From positions 26,476,318 to 26,540,317 of the forward strand of contig NC_087068.1 in assembly GCF_963678635.1 (NCBI RefSeq): DNA of 64,000 bases, written 5' to 3'. Positions 10,701 through 23,479 of the stretch are shown piece after piece. The translations under genes were made by a program, and so were the position numbers. The notes beneath the pieces were generated by a model. The model was given only the letters and a program-made list of their open reading frames with translations, did no database searches and was not told where the DNA came from. Positions within the stretch are counted from its first letter, which is position 1. Every line of letters begins with the position of its first letter. The stretch is from Symsagittifera roscoffensis (lineage: Eukaryota > Xenacoelomorpha > Acoela > Convolutidae).

Positions 10701-11843
10701 TTATTAAGTTAGACTTTAAAGTTGCTGCAAGAAAGATTTTTTTAATGTCAACTAAATGTTTCATATGAAAGTATATATTTTTTTAATATTCAAATTATTT
10801 GAAATTTCAATTGTTTGAAAAGCAAAATTTTATTGCTTTAATTGGTGAAAGCAGACTTTCAAGTTAAGTTTATTTTCTACCTAACGCGGAAGTGGCAGAA
10901 ACTAGATTTGAGAGTATATAAACAAGAGCAAGAAACACTGGTTTTTGAAAATACGAGCCGTAGGCTTGTCTATTGTTAAGCAAATTAATCTGTCTGCAGT
11001 TGACGCCGAAGTTGCAGAAACAATGCTAACTGAAACTGAAATCTTTGAAAAAGGAAAAGTTCAACTTAAATAGAAATATAAGCAATAAGAGCGAAGAAAA
11101 ACAGAAGTATAATAAAATATGAATGTTTTCCTGTGCAACAAGGCCACAGCTCATCAAAACGAAATCGTCCGATTGATGGTAACCTACGTCATGTTATCTA
11201 AAACTTTGACGTGACAGCTCAATGCCAATAACTAAGCAGCTAATAAAGTTCAAAGCTTAGTTAATTAAGCAGCTCTTTGCAGTTGTAAAGTTGTTACATG
11301 TACAGGGCTTTTTTCTTGCAGAAGCTTCTCTTTTCGTGAGACAAAGAGGCACATAGCTGTCACATTTTATCCTCATCTGAGGTAGTCTCCTGGTATTGGC
11401 GCTTGTTGCCTTCGGTTCACAGAATTTTATAGTTCAGCAACGTCATCAGCGTTCTTATTTTTTTGTAATTGATTTTCCCATAGTCACTTTTGCGCAGTAG
11501 TGATGCTGCACCGTTTTTCGTAACTGCTATCAAACTTTTTGAATAACAAGTTGTATGAAGGCATTCCTATGATGTTTTTCATGTACTTCTAATTGTTTCT
11601 AACAATAGTGGCCTCGTCCTTCTGAACAAAGTCCTACTATTCACAATCATCGATTTTTATATACCCTTTTCAAGAGCTTTTGGACTGAGGAAAATATGCA
11701 AAGCTTTCAAACCTACAAAATTGACCTTGCAATCTGGAGCTTTTTTAAGAGTTTGAAAGTTTGCCAGCAAAATTTTTTAGCATGCATCGAAAAAAAGCTT
11801 ATAGATTACAATAGATCCTTACTCGTTCACCTTTCTGGTTCTT

Positions 11844-12217
11844 TGTAGTAGTTAGAACAGATGAAAGATGCCCAAGGGAAAAAAAGCTTGGCTTGAGGGC
11901 AAGAAGGGCCCGATGGCGGCTCTTCTGCCCGAGGAAATCTTTAACTATGTTCTAACTGTTGAAGATGATGTTTTTCGCTCTTTTTCCCGAGGCCATGTTC
12001 AACTATGTTCTAACTGCTGAAGAGTGTGTTTTTTGCTCTTTTTGTTTGTTTTTGCTCTTTCAAATGTTATAATCGGGCTTCTTTCAAAAAAAGAGCCCCG
12101 TAAATTGTGAAAAAAGGCAAATGATTTGTGTTTTCACTCATGCGTTCTAATATTTCATTTTTCGTTCATGCCTTGTTGTGAAAAAACATGTGTGAAAGAG
12201 CAAAAACATACTCTTCT
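11844..12217. mobile_element. ~370-bp insertion present only in block B
   Basis: Block A reads from 'ccttctggttctt' (about 1,487-1,499) directly into 'ttaatcttgtttctaacgcgg'. Block B has about 370 extra bases between these points. The insert contains a direct repeat (aactatgttctaactg at about 11,942 and 12,000, each followed within 35 bases by a 'gctcttttt' motif). No reliable inverted ends or target duplication were seen, so the element type is open. Confidence 0.45.
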
Positions 12218-12831
12218 AATCTTGACTCTAACGCGGACGAGATCTTTCACTAATCTCCGATTTTCCTATCTGTTTTCTAAAGTACTACCGGACATTTTCA
12301 GGAAATATTTGGTAAATAAGCCGACAGAATTGAAGCTGAAATGAGCCGAAAAATTTCATCAATTAAAACAGATAGGAAAAAAATAATGTAACGCCTACAT
12401 AGGATTCACGATAGCTCTTTAAGTAGGTTCTGCAAAATAGATTACATAGTTTGGAAACTAATCCGACAGAGCTGCAGTCGAAAACCATGAAACCGTGAAA
12501 CTATCAGTTGAAAATTATTATCAAAACTAAACTTATACATACAATTATTTGAGTTCTAGATATAGCAAACTAGTACCCGGTATTTAAGTGCGATTTTTCA
12601 TGAAATGGAGCATGTCAGCAGCGTAGCAGCATCATTATAGTTTCAAATAATTTTGTTAAACTAGTTGTTAACTCAAAAAAGTCTATATTCCGTTTCAATA
12701 ACGCCCTCTAATTGCAAGTGTAACAATTTAACGATACAAATTGATATAACTTAAGACTTTAGAATTTTTTGAACACAGGATTTTTGTAAATACCTGTAAC
12801 ACCTTGTGAACTTTTGAAGCACGTTGCACTT

Positions 12832-13007
12832 TTTTAACGATAAAATGTCAATCAACATTTGAATTGACAATTTGACTAATTTTCTCACATTGTTCACGAA
12901 AAAATTTTTCTCGATTTTTCCAAAGCAACTGTTGCATGAAATTTATGCCAATTGGGAAATTTTTTATTTTTATGCCATTTGGGAATTATGCCATTTGAGA
13001 CGTAATC
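12832..13007. mobile_element. right-end fragment of the CCCAAATGGCATAA MITE
   Basis: Matches the last ~176 bases of the element at 6,793-7,240, ending at the same base (cgtaatc). The left half is missing. It is followed immediately by a second copy of block A bases ~880-1,081, so the fragment lies at a rearrangement breakpoint. Confidence 0.75.
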
Positions 13008-13912
13008 GTATTTTCCTGTGCAACAATGCTACAGCTAAGTAGAACGAAATTGCCCGTTGATGATAACCTACGTCATATAACCTATTTTGTTGTGGCAAAT
13101 CAAGGCCAATTTTCGGGAGAAAAAGAATCACATAGTCGTCACATTTTATCGCTGTCTGAGATGGTCTCATTGTATTGGCGCTTGTTGCCTTCGGTTCACA
13201 GAATTTTATAGCTCAAAAAAAAAATTATACTTACAGTTGTTTGAGTTCTAGAAATAACAAACAAGTACCCGGTATTTAAGTTGAGTTTTCATGAAATTGA
13301 GCATGTCAGCAACATAGCAGCATCAAATTTGTTTCAACTTATTTTGTTAAACTAGTTCTTAACCCGAAATAAAGTCTATATTCCAATTTGACAACGCTTG
13401 CTATTCGCAAGTGTAACAATATAACGATACGTTTCGATATAACTTGAGAAATTTTTAGAATTTTTGACCACTTACTTATTGTAAATATGTAATACTTTTG
13501 TAGCACGTTGCATGAAAGTGAAATTTCTTTTTATAGCTACGATCGTAGAACCCCACTACCTCAAGAATATCAACCGCTTTTAACGGGGAGTTGAATTAAA
13601 AAATGATGTGTTAGTTATTAATGCAAACAGAGTTTTTTTGCGTTGAAAATACATCATGCACCCTAAAAATTTTCAATACCCGCCAACCAAAACTTTTTTG
13701 TCCCAAATTTTCCAATTCGCTTGGTGTTTTTTGAATTCCCGCGAAGAATTATTTGCAAAATACTCAGCTGTTTTTATGTTTCCGAACACATTATCGATTT
13801 TTTTATGAACTCTGTTTTCGATACCTCAATCTTGAATGATGGCAATTTAATTTTTCATAGACAGGCACCCTGATCTTAGACCGGTTTTACAGGAGGCCGG
13901 TAGCTGACTTTT

Positions 13913-16900
13913 GACCAGATTTACTTTTTCTCTTGATTACATCAAATTTTTCTGAAATGTGAGTTGGTAAATTTTCTTTCCGATGACCTTGACACGCGTG
14001 AAATTTGTGTTCGCTTTCAATCTGTTCAGTTTGCCGAGCTATCAGGAATTTGTGTGGCTCAAAAGTGTATTCCGCTCTAGATAAAGACTGATAGAAAAAG
14101 TGAATGTGATTGTTTTATTGGAAGTATTTTGAGACTCAAAGTACGCCCAATTCTGACTTACAATAGTGTTTCGTTGTTTCAAGATATATTTATGTCTCTA
14201 TCATAGTATCCAGAAATCTGTGGCGCGTGATTTGCATGCTTTCTTGATCTCTATGTAATATGTTTTCCCAGCTGGATCTTCCTGCACTTCGGCTCAAAGT
14301 TTGGAAAACGTTATGCAGAGTATTCTGAGTGTTGGCCTCGTTTTTAAAAAAATATATTTTTTCTTATCGCCATTTTTAAAGACAGGTTGTTCGCTTAAAT
14401 ATCTGTTTTCACCGCTTTTCGATTTTTTTTTGAGTTTCCGTTGTCTATATTCGTTATTTTTTTCAAAAGTCGGAATAAATACGTCAGTTTATATAATGGT
14501 TTCAGCCTCACACGAAATTTCATATTGCTTTTCCGCCCTCTATACTGTTATAAGTTCTTGAGCGCCGCTTTACTTGCTCTGTGCGATGACCACTCTTATC
14601 GCCACTTTCGTGGGTCATTACTGTGAACCTTAAGACTTAAAGAAAAGACCCTCACCTTTTTTGTACTTGAAATGTTTTTCTGCTTTTAGAAGTGTGCTTG
14701 CACAGAATTTATTTCGAAGGTTTTTTTCCGAGATCGCATAACGCTTCAAGCATTTTGATCCATTCTGATGGTTAATTGTTTAATATGTATAAAGCATTGA
14801 GTGCATGGAAAGCACTACATATATGGTTATAAATAGTTTTTAATAACTGTCGCAAATTTTAATGTTTTGAAACAGGCCGAAAAAGTTGTATTTCAGCTGA
14901 AAAAAATCAATCATTGGTAAACTATCTGCAAATTTGAGTGTGTAAATTTGTATTGAAGTTATTTGTTGATCGATAAGGTAATTAGAAATTTGAGACTCGA
15001 TTAGATAAATTTACCAAGCCTACAACTATCAAAACTTCGTTATATGACCAGATTTACCAGATTTGACCAGATTTACTTTTTCTCTTGATTACATCAAATT
15101 TTTCTGAAATGTGAGTTGGTAAATTTTCTTTCCGATGACCTTGACACGCGTGAAATTTGTGTTCGCTTTCAATCTGTTCAGTTTGCCGAGCTATCAGGAA
15201 TTTGTGTGGCTCAAAAGTGTATTCCGCTCTAGATAAAGACTGATAGAAAAAGTGAATGTGATTGTTTTATTGGAAGTATTTTGAGACTCCAAGTACTCCA
15301 ATTCTGACTTACAATAGTGTTTCGTTGTTTCAAGATATATTTCTGTCTCTATCATAGTATCCAGAAATCTGTGGCGCGTGATTTGCATGCTTTCTTGATC
15401 TCTATGTAATATGTTTTCCCAGCTGGATCTTCCTGCACTTCGGCTCAAAGTTTGGAAAACGTTATGCAGAGTATTCTGAGTGTTGGCCTCGTTTTTAAAA
15501 AAATATATTTTTTCTTATTGCCATTTTTAAAGACAGGTTTTTCGCTTAAATATCTGTTTTCACCGCTTTTCGATTTTTTTTTGAGTTTCCGTTGTCTATA
15601 TTCGTTATTTTTTTCAAAAGTCGGAATAAATACGTCAGTTTATATAATGGTTTCAGCCTCACACGAAATTTCATATTGCTTTTCCGCCCTCTATACTGTT
15701 ATAAGTTCTTGAGCGCCGCTTTACTTGCTCTGTGCGATGACCACTCTTATCGCCACTTTCGTGGGTCATTACTGTGAACCTTAAGACTTAAAGAAAAGAC
15801 CCTCACCTTTTTTGTACTTGAAATGTTTTTCTGCTTTTAGAAGTGTGCTTGCACAGAATTTATTTCGAAGGTTTTTTCCGAGATCGCATAACGCTTCAAG
15901 CATTTTGATCCATTCTGATGGTTAATTGTTTAATATGTATAAAGCATTGAGTGCATGGAAAGCACTACATATATGGTTATAAATAGTTTTTAATAACTGT
16001 CGCAAATTTTAATGTTTTGAAACAGGCCGAAAAAGTTGTATTTCAGCTGAAAAAAAATCAATCATTGGTAAACTATCTGCAAATTTGAGTGTGTAAATTT
16101 GTATTGAAGTTATTTGTTGATCGATAAGGCAATTAGAAATTTGAGACTCGATTAGATAAATTTACCAAGCCTACAACTATCAAAACTTCGTTATATGACC
16201 AGATTTACCAGATTTGACCAGATTTACTTTTTCTCTTGATTACATCAAATTTTTCTGAAATGTGAGTTGGTAAATTTTCTTTCCGATGACCTTGACACGC
16301 GTGAAATTTGTGTTCGCTTTCAATCTGTTCAGTTTGCCGAGCTATCAGGAATTTGTGTGGCTCAAAAGTGTATTCCGCTCTAGATAAAGACTGATAGAAA
16401 AAGTGAATGTGATTGTTTTATTGGAAGTATTTTGAGACTCCAAGTACGCCCAATTCTGACTTACAATAGTGTTTCGTTGTTTCAAGATATATTTCTGTCT
16501 CTATCATAGTATCCAGAAATCTGTGGCGCGTGATTTGCATGCTTTCTTGATCTCTATGTAATATGTTTTCCCAGCTGGATCTTCCTGCACTTCGGCTCAA
16601 AGTTTGGAAAACGTTATGCAGAGTATTCTGAGTGTTGGCCTCGTTTTTAAAAAAATATATTTTTTCTTATTGCCATTTTTAAAGACAGGTTTTTCGCTTA
16701 AATATCTGTTTTCACCGCTTTTCGATTTTTTTTTGAGTTTCCGTTGTCTATATTCGTTATTTTTTTCAAAAGTCGGAATAAATACGTCAGTTTATATAAT
16801 GGTTTCAGCCTCACACGAAATTTCATATTGCTTTTCCGCCCTCTATACTGTTATAAGTTCTTGAGCGCCGCTTTACTTGCTCTGTGCGATGACCACTCTT

Positions 16901-18500
16901 ATCGCCACTTTCGTGGGTCATTACTGTGAACCTTAAGACTTAAAGAAAAGACCCTCACCTTTTTTGTACTTGAAATGTTTTTCTGCTTTTAGAAGTGTGC
17001 TTGCACAGAATTTATTTCGAAGGTTTTTTCCGAGATCGCATAACGCTTCAAGCATTTTGATCCATTCTGATGGTTAATTGTTTAATATGTATAAAGCATT
17101 GAGTGCATGGAAAGCACTACATATATGGTTATAAATAGTTTTTAATAACTGTCGCAAATTTTAATGTTTTGAGACAGGCCGAAAAAGTTGTATTTCAGCT
17201 GAAAAAAAATCAATCATTGGTAAACTATCTGCAAATTTGAGTGTGTAAATTTGTATTGAAGTTATTTGTTGATCGATAAGGCAATTAGAAATTTGAGACT
17301 CGATTAGATAAATTTACCAAGCCTACAACTATCAAAACTTCGTTATATGACCAGATTTACCAGATTTGACCAGATTTACTTTTTCTCTTGATTACATCAA
17401 ATTTTTCTGAAATGTGAGTTGGTAAATTTTCTTTCCGATGACCTTGACACGCGTGAAATTTGTGTTCGCTTTCAATCTGTTCAGTTTGCCGAGCTATCAG
17501 GAATTTGTGTGGCTCAAAAGTGTATTCCGCTCTAGATAAAGACTGATAGAAAAAGTGAATGTGATTGTTTTATTGGAAGTATTTTGAGACTCCAAGTACG
17601 CCCAATTCTGACTTACAATAGTGTTTCGTTGTTTCAAGATATATTTCTGTCTCTATCATAGTATCCAGAAATCTGTGGCGCGTGATTTGCATGCTTTCTT
17701 GATCTCTATGTAATATGTTTTCCCAGCTGGATCTTCCTGCACTTCGGCTCAAAGTTTGGAAAACGTTATGCAGAGTATTCTGAGTGTTGGCCTCGTTTTT
17801 AAAAAAATATATTTTTTCTTATTGCCATTTTTAAAGACAGGTTTTTCGCTTAAATATCTGTTTTCACCGCTTTTCGATTTTTTTTTGAGTTTCCGTTGTC
17901 TATATTCGTTATTTTTTTCAAAAGTCGGAATAAATACGTCAGTTTATATAATGGTTTCAGCCTCACACGAAATTTCATATTGCTTTTCCGCCCTCTATAC
18001 TTTTATAAGTTCTTGAGCGCCGCTTTACTTGCTCTGTGCGATGACCACTCTTATCGCCACTTTCGTGGGTCATTACTGTGAACCTTAAGACTTAAAGAAA
18101 AGACCCTCACCTTTTTTGTACTTGAAATGTTTTCCTGCTTTTAGAAGTGTGCTTGCGCAGAATTTATTTCGAAGGTTTTTTCCGAGATCGCATAACGCTT
18201 CAAGCATTTTGATCCATTCTGATGGTTAATTGTTTAATATGTATAAAGCATTGAGTGCATGGAAAGCACTACATATATGGTTATAAATAGTTTTTAATAA
18301 CTGTCGCAAATTTTAATGTTTTGAAACAGGCCGAAAAAGTTGTATTTCAGCTGAAAAAAAATCAATCATTGGTAAACTATTTGCAAATTTGAGTGTGTAA
18401 ATTTGTATTGAAGTTATTTGTTGATCGATAAGGCAATTAGAAATTTGAGACTCGATTAGATAAATTTACCAAGCCTACAACTATCAAAACTTCGTTATAT
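13913..18500. repeat. four-unit tandem array, ~1,152-bp period
   Basis: Units start at 13,913, 15,065, 16,216 and 17,368 (periods 1,152, 1,151 and 1,152) and are nearly identical. Each unit boundary carries 'gaccagatttaccagattt' between the end of one unit (cttcgttatat) and the start of the next (gaccagatttac). Block A has one copy of this sequence (about 2,880-4,040), so the array arose in block B. ORFs repeated in each unit (86, 61 and 60 codons) are also open only by repetition and show no family features; I do not call them genes. Confidence 0.92.
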
Positions 18501-18607
18501 GGGAATTAGTTATTATCTTAACGAGAAACTAGTTAAGTTCTCATATGTCAAGCAAAAAAAAGTCGATTTGTAGCCGAATGAATAAGCAAAATTATTGTTT
18601 GCTTTAG

Positions 18608-21169
18608 GGTTCCGAGAATAAAAGCAAGATATTGGAAAAAGATAGTGTCAAGGTCAAGAGTGACTCTTTTGCTGACGTCACTGGAGCCGCAGCAACTGTA
18701 TTCTCAGTAGCTGCAGCAGCTTCCGCAGGACTGGACCCCTTAGACACCACTGACCCACTCCTCCACCGCACGACCTCCTCTTCATTCTGAGACATGGGTT
18801 TTGTTTGGCAGAAGGAACATCTGTTCATAGGAGAGGAGTGCGAAAGGAAGTTCTTGATAAACTTAACTCAGACATTCAGGTTTACATTACATTGGTTCAC
18901 ATGAAATAAACGCCTTTATGTTGGGAATACCCGCCTCTTTATTAGAATATCAATAAAGTTGTGAAGATTGATTGAATACTTTTCTAATGATATTAACGGC
19001 AAACAGAGACAAACTCATGAATTGCAGAACGAGCCATGATTTGCCTGTGTACAATCCCTTTTAATTATTTTCATCTAAAGCAAGAAGTCTGTTGTTGATA
19101 AAACTTTACCCCCCTTGACTTTCGTTTTGGTTATTTTTCAGATGGTTAAGTACCATTGTTCCTTCTCTTTATAGTTTATAATAAACTACTTTGTTCATCT
19201 GCAATCAGACTTATTGTTTCAAAAAAAATAAGTTCCTGAAGTCAACTTGGACTGTTCTAAAATTCCACTTTGTGACGACTGCTAGAAACTCATTTTGGAC
19301 CTTTTTTTCAATATTCAATGCGGACTATCGAAATAAAGCAAAGCAATTTAATCTAAGAACAAAATTTGAACACTAGTTAATTCTAGATGAAAAGCTCTGT
19401 TGTTAATTGTTGCTCTCCATGCCCGCGATGCGTGCAAATATAAAATGCAATCAAGTTTTTGCTCTGGGACGACACCTTTCTTCCGGGTGACATGGCATCA
19501 TCTCTACCGCAAGGAGGATCCCAAACGAATGGCCAGTTCGAACTGAAGAAGTCCTTCAACAAATTTGGCGGTTTGGATCGGGAGCCACTGCAGGCCGGGG
19601 ACTCTCCCGTGACTCGCACCCAGCAGCTTCTCTCTACTTCTCCATCAGCAGGTAAAAAACTGCTAAGAATTTTTACCGTAATTTTTTCTGTTAACAAGTT
19701 TTTTCTAAAATTCCCACCAAAATACAACAGAAACCGAAACCTGAGAAATGGCCGTACAATTCGTAATTATTTAGTGCATGCAAGCAATGACGTTCGCATA
19801 GACATTCGGGTAGTTTTTCAGTCATTTTACGCGGTGATTTTTTGCTTAACGATTTATCTGATGCTATCGAATCTAACGGAAGGCCTTACAATTAAAAATG
19901 TGAGTCCTTACGATTTTTCAATTGGAGCTCTACTTATATTATTTGCTTGCTTTTAGTTTTCTGAATAGCTTAAAATTAGTTGAGTTTGATCAGGAATCAA
20001 AATCTGCTGCCGACGCTATCGGGTGGCGAGGAGACGAGTTACGAGGTGGAGGGAGTATGTATAAATGGGGAGATGCTAGCAGGTGCAGATAGGGAGTGCT
20101 CCATCACAGGCAGCTTCCCCAGTTTGGGAGAACTAGTCATGCAGGAAGGCATTTATGCTGTTCTCTCTAATAGAAGTTAGTTTCATTTCAATACTTAATT
20201 TTAATTTTACTTTTATCATTCTATATAATTATGGGTTTTTGTTTCAGCGATATTTTTTATGAGGAAATTTTACTATGTAATCGTATGAGAAGTTAATCTT
20301 CTCCGAATGGGTGCCCTGACTAAAATGTGAGTGACCACAGGAAAAAAAAGGAGGTGACTCCATTGGGTGTTTTTTTTTGGGCTGGTGCCTAAGAAGTTTG
20401 TTCGGTTCGCTGATTTATCGACGTTGAACTTAATTAGCGTTGTATCTTAATTAACTTTTTTGCCGTAGTTTCCATCCTTTACTGACATTATAATTCTATC
20501 AAATTAAAAAATTCAACAAATTCGAGTTTTTTTTTGCGTTTTGCTTCATTCTATTTAGCATTTCGGTCCTTCTCTTAGATCTGGTGGCCAAGTTTTTTTG
20601 AAAAATGTTCTTCGGTTTCGTTTTCATATCTGGACGCCCAATAAAACTTTTTTGGCTTCAATCAGAAGGTTTTACTTTCAAACTTCCAAAACGTTGGGGA
20701 GCAGCGAAGTTTGTTAACTTAAGGCTTTCGACTCAAAACAAATGAAATGACTCCCTTAAAAAGAGAGTTTTGTGCAGTAGAAACTAACACCAATCACTAT
20801 ATTCATGTGCAGGTCGCTGCGGATATTTAGGAGTGTTTGTTTATTTTCTGTTGCGAAAGCTTTTTTTTTATATCAGACAAAGAAAATGGGGAGATATACT
20901 ACATTGGACTGATAGACTATCTGACCCACTGGGGTACGAGGAGGAAAATTGCCTCAACAGCCAAGACAGTAGCCAAGCCCACCAGACAGACCACAACAGC
21001 CAACTCAGACGAATACAGAAAACGACTGGTGCTCATTGTGGACACAGCGCTAGTTTGTCGCCATACATTTATACTACTACACTCCACGGAAAGCTCTTTA
21101 CACGGTATAAACAGCAAAAGCAAAAGGAAGTGCATCAAAATGGTGGCCATACACCTAACGAGTTCATAG
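18608..21169 (+). pseudogene. PIP4K partial duplicate, pseudogene
   Basis: Degraded copy of the five-exon region. Exon a equivalent 18,608-18,879 has a TGA at 18,788-18,790 (CGA in the parent) and a one-base deletion near 18,860. The MDYSLL exon and its surrounding ~600 bases are missing, the sequence jumping from the exon a donor intron to the equivalent of about 5,090. Exon c equivalent 19,468-19,651 has its acceptor changed from AG to GG. Exon d equivalent 19,994-20,175 has a one-base deletion. Exon e equivalent from 20,877 keeps EIYYIGLIDYLTHWGTRRK but lost the parental stop in a small deletion and reads on to 21,169. Because only 3' exons were copied, no promoter or N-terminal lobe is present. 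Confidence 0.9.
20220..20397. mobile_element. insertion unique to block B intron
   Basis: Block A runs from 'ttttaaatgtattgttcacat' to 'ttgttcggtttgattatttatcg' without this stretch. Block B carries about 180 extra bases ending near 'ggctggtgcctaag'. No inverted ends or target duplication were recognised. Confidence 0.35.
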
Positions 21170-22640
21170 TTTGTGGTCCATTTTCTAGGAAACGGTCATA
21201 CATCGATGAAAACACTTCATATGTTCGAGAGAAGACAACAGATCATACCAGGACTTATATGGACTTACAGATCGAGACCATAGCTACATATGTACAAATT
21301 TTTAGCAGTCATTGTTCGATGAACCTAGAGAAGGAAGTAGACAACAGTCAAATAACTACTCATCGTTGAATTTCAGAAATTACACGATGCCTGTCAATAG
21401 TAGACCGTGAGCACGCCATTAATAATTATGACAAATAAAAAACTTTTTTTTTGGCATCATTCTAGTTTTTTTTTCTACAGACAAATCGGATCCTGTTAGG
21501 GGGCGCGCTTCAAAAAGTTTTGGAAAATTTTGTCAATCTGTTTATCTCAACCAAATTGATAAAAGATGGATAGCGCAAATAAATTCTCAAGGTGTTCAGA
21601 TAGTCGATATAGCTAGATCCTTTTAAGTCCACCCCTGGCGTGTTGTGCCATAGTTGGCAAGTGAGAATCTGTGTTTACGCTGTTGTCTTTTTAAACTTGC
21701 AGGTTTGCTGCTCTTTTAGCTCTCAAATCATCAACATCTAAAATGACGCTTGATATTTTTGAATGTTTCTAAAGGTTGTTCAAAATATTTTGGTAAGACA
21801 TTTGTTTCCTAAACATATTACAGTTTTGATTTGAAGCACAAACAGAAATTATTTGGAAACGATAGCTTGTAACTGAAAAATATAAGACTTGATAACATTT
21901 ATCTATAAGTCCGAAGACAATGTTATGAGCAACAAGTTACTAGCTCACACTGGCTTAAATTTTACAGCTCAAAAATAAACTAAATGTGTAGTTAAAATGG
22001 TTCTTTATTCGCTGTTTAAAACATACATGGATCAATTCTGTACAGACTTGCTTCTATTTTGTTTTTAGATTGGAATATGCAGTGTTTAATTCATAATTTG
22101 ATTACTCAACTTAATATTGCAACCAATTTGAGCTCCCTAACTTAAATCAATCATACCAGAAATTTTTAGCTGCGAATTTAAAATTTTTTTTGGACACTAA
22201 ATGACATAGAACAACGCAATATAACAGAGCAATCACTGATAAAGTGGTTAAACGACGCTCTGTTATTGGTCATGAAGGTTTGATCTTTGTCATGCTGAAA
22301 TTTACTTTTTCGCGGTTTGACTTTTAATTTCTTTTCAAGTTCAGATCATTTTCTTTGTTAACAAGAAGGCAAACTCCACTATCGAATAGCGAAAGTGTGA
22401 AAGTCACAAAAAAGTGTTCAACTACCAAATTTCAAAAAGAAATTTACTTATCAAATTTCCCTTTGACATAAAATTTTGATCTGGTTTTCTCACATCAGTT
22501 TAAATTTATCAAAAATTGTCGGTCATAAATGCTTCCTAATTTTCTTTTGAAATTTTTCTTTTAATTGTTTCTTTATTTTAAATATGTTTGTTACGAATCC
22601 ACATTTTTTCTATGCCAACTGCATAATTCGTGACATTATT
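21170..22640. other. block B tail; no gene
   Basis: Counterpart of the PIP4K 3' region down to about 22,410, then about 230 bases of AT-rich sequence with no recognised feature before the direct repeat bordering the Polinton. Confidence 0.5.
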
Positions 22641-23065
22641 ACTGCGCGTGAAGCAGGTGTTTGATAAAAACCAGTAAATGAATAATTGGTTGGTATTTGG
22701 AAGACAGCATCCGCATATAACCTTACTTCTAAGGTAGCAGGCTTTTAAACTATAATTAGTCAATGACGTAGGGGCGATTGATGTTGGGGATGGTTTTTAT
22801 GATTTTTTCTACTTTTTTTTTGCAAAAATGTCCGACCTCACTTTTATTTTTTTTATGTGCAGTTTTTCTCATTTCAGTTATAGATCATTTAAATTCAATT
22901 GCTGTAAAGAAGGCAAAATAAGCTGTCGTAAGACAAATGGTGCAAAATGCGAGCAAAAATCGTAGTTTCGAAAGTGATTTGAATTTTCCTATGTGATCCA
23001 GAACTGTATATTAGGCCAGTTTTTACACAAGCTTTTTATTTTTCTGTTTACTTAAGTGCACTGAC
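22641..23065. repeat. direct repeat R, left copy, abutting the Polinton
   Basis: Runs from actgcgcgtgaag to cttaagtgcactgac and matches 38,892-39,308 over its whole length in the same orientation, with scattered substitutions. Its right end touches the first base of the Polinton terminal repeat, and the other copy starts at the first base after the Polinton. Confidence 0.88.
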
Positions 23066-23399
23066 AGTAGTATAGATATGCGACACTGGGATCGAAGGGG
23101 GGCGGGATGATCCCTACAGGGATCATTGGGTATAGATTAACCTAATGATCCCTTTGTAAATATTTATACCTAATGATCCCTATGTAAATTAGTTATACCT
23201 AACGATCCCTATGTAAAATATTTATACCTAGTGATCCATCCCTATGTATGTATAATTCTTATAGCTAATGATCCCTATGTAAAATTATTGATCCCTAATT
23301 TTCCCAATGTATAATTTTTGCACTTAATGATCCTTACGTGAAAATTGTGCTGGTTACAACAAAATTGTTCTGGGGATGTATTCTTTCTTTTCGTCACCT
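23066..23399. repeat. Polinton left terminal inverted repeat with minisatellite
   Basis: Starts AGTAGTATAGATATGC, then cactgggatcg. It continues with about seven copies of a ~29-base unit containing TAATGATCCCTATGTAAA and ends near 'cttttcgtcacctt'. It pairs with the reverse complement of 38,555-38,891 over the same range, including the inner non-repetitive part (gtgaaaattgtgctggtta). Confidence 0.9.
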
Positions 23400-23479
23400 T
23401 TTTTTTCAATTTTTAAAAAAAAAAATTTCGAAGTTTTTAAATTTTCGAAAATAAAAAGTACTCTTTGAACAACTTTGAG

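Larger units (their letters stand above)
10701..13912. other. block B intron-like DNA; no gene
   Basis: Non-coding counterpart of 470-2,880, with no exon recognised. Notable contents are the insertion at 11,844-12,217, the MITE fragment at 12,832-13,007, and two versions of the 2,090-2,490 segment (one at about 12,530-12,830, one from about 13,215), described separately. Confidence 0.55.
10158..22410 (+). repeat. segmental duplication, block B
   Basis: Direct copy of block A, longer because of local insertions, an internal re-duplication at 12,830-14,350 and the 1,152-bp tandem array. It carries the decayed PIP4K copy. Similarity to block A fades near 22,410, just before the direct repeat that borders the Polinton. 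Since base 1 of the window pairs with about 10,158, sequence left of 10,158 may also belong to block B. Confidence 0.85.

Noticed and set aside
14301-14561. 86-codon ORF MENVMQSILSVGLVFKK repeated in every unit of the 1,152-bp array
   Set aside because: Identical repetition is explained by the tandem array; the frame is not kept in the single block A copy and shows no family motifs.
23100-23340. CRISPR-like array because of regular repeats
   Set aside because: The ~29-bp units are contiguous and imperfect with no unique spacers, and they recur inverted at the other end of a Polinton in a eukaryotic genome.
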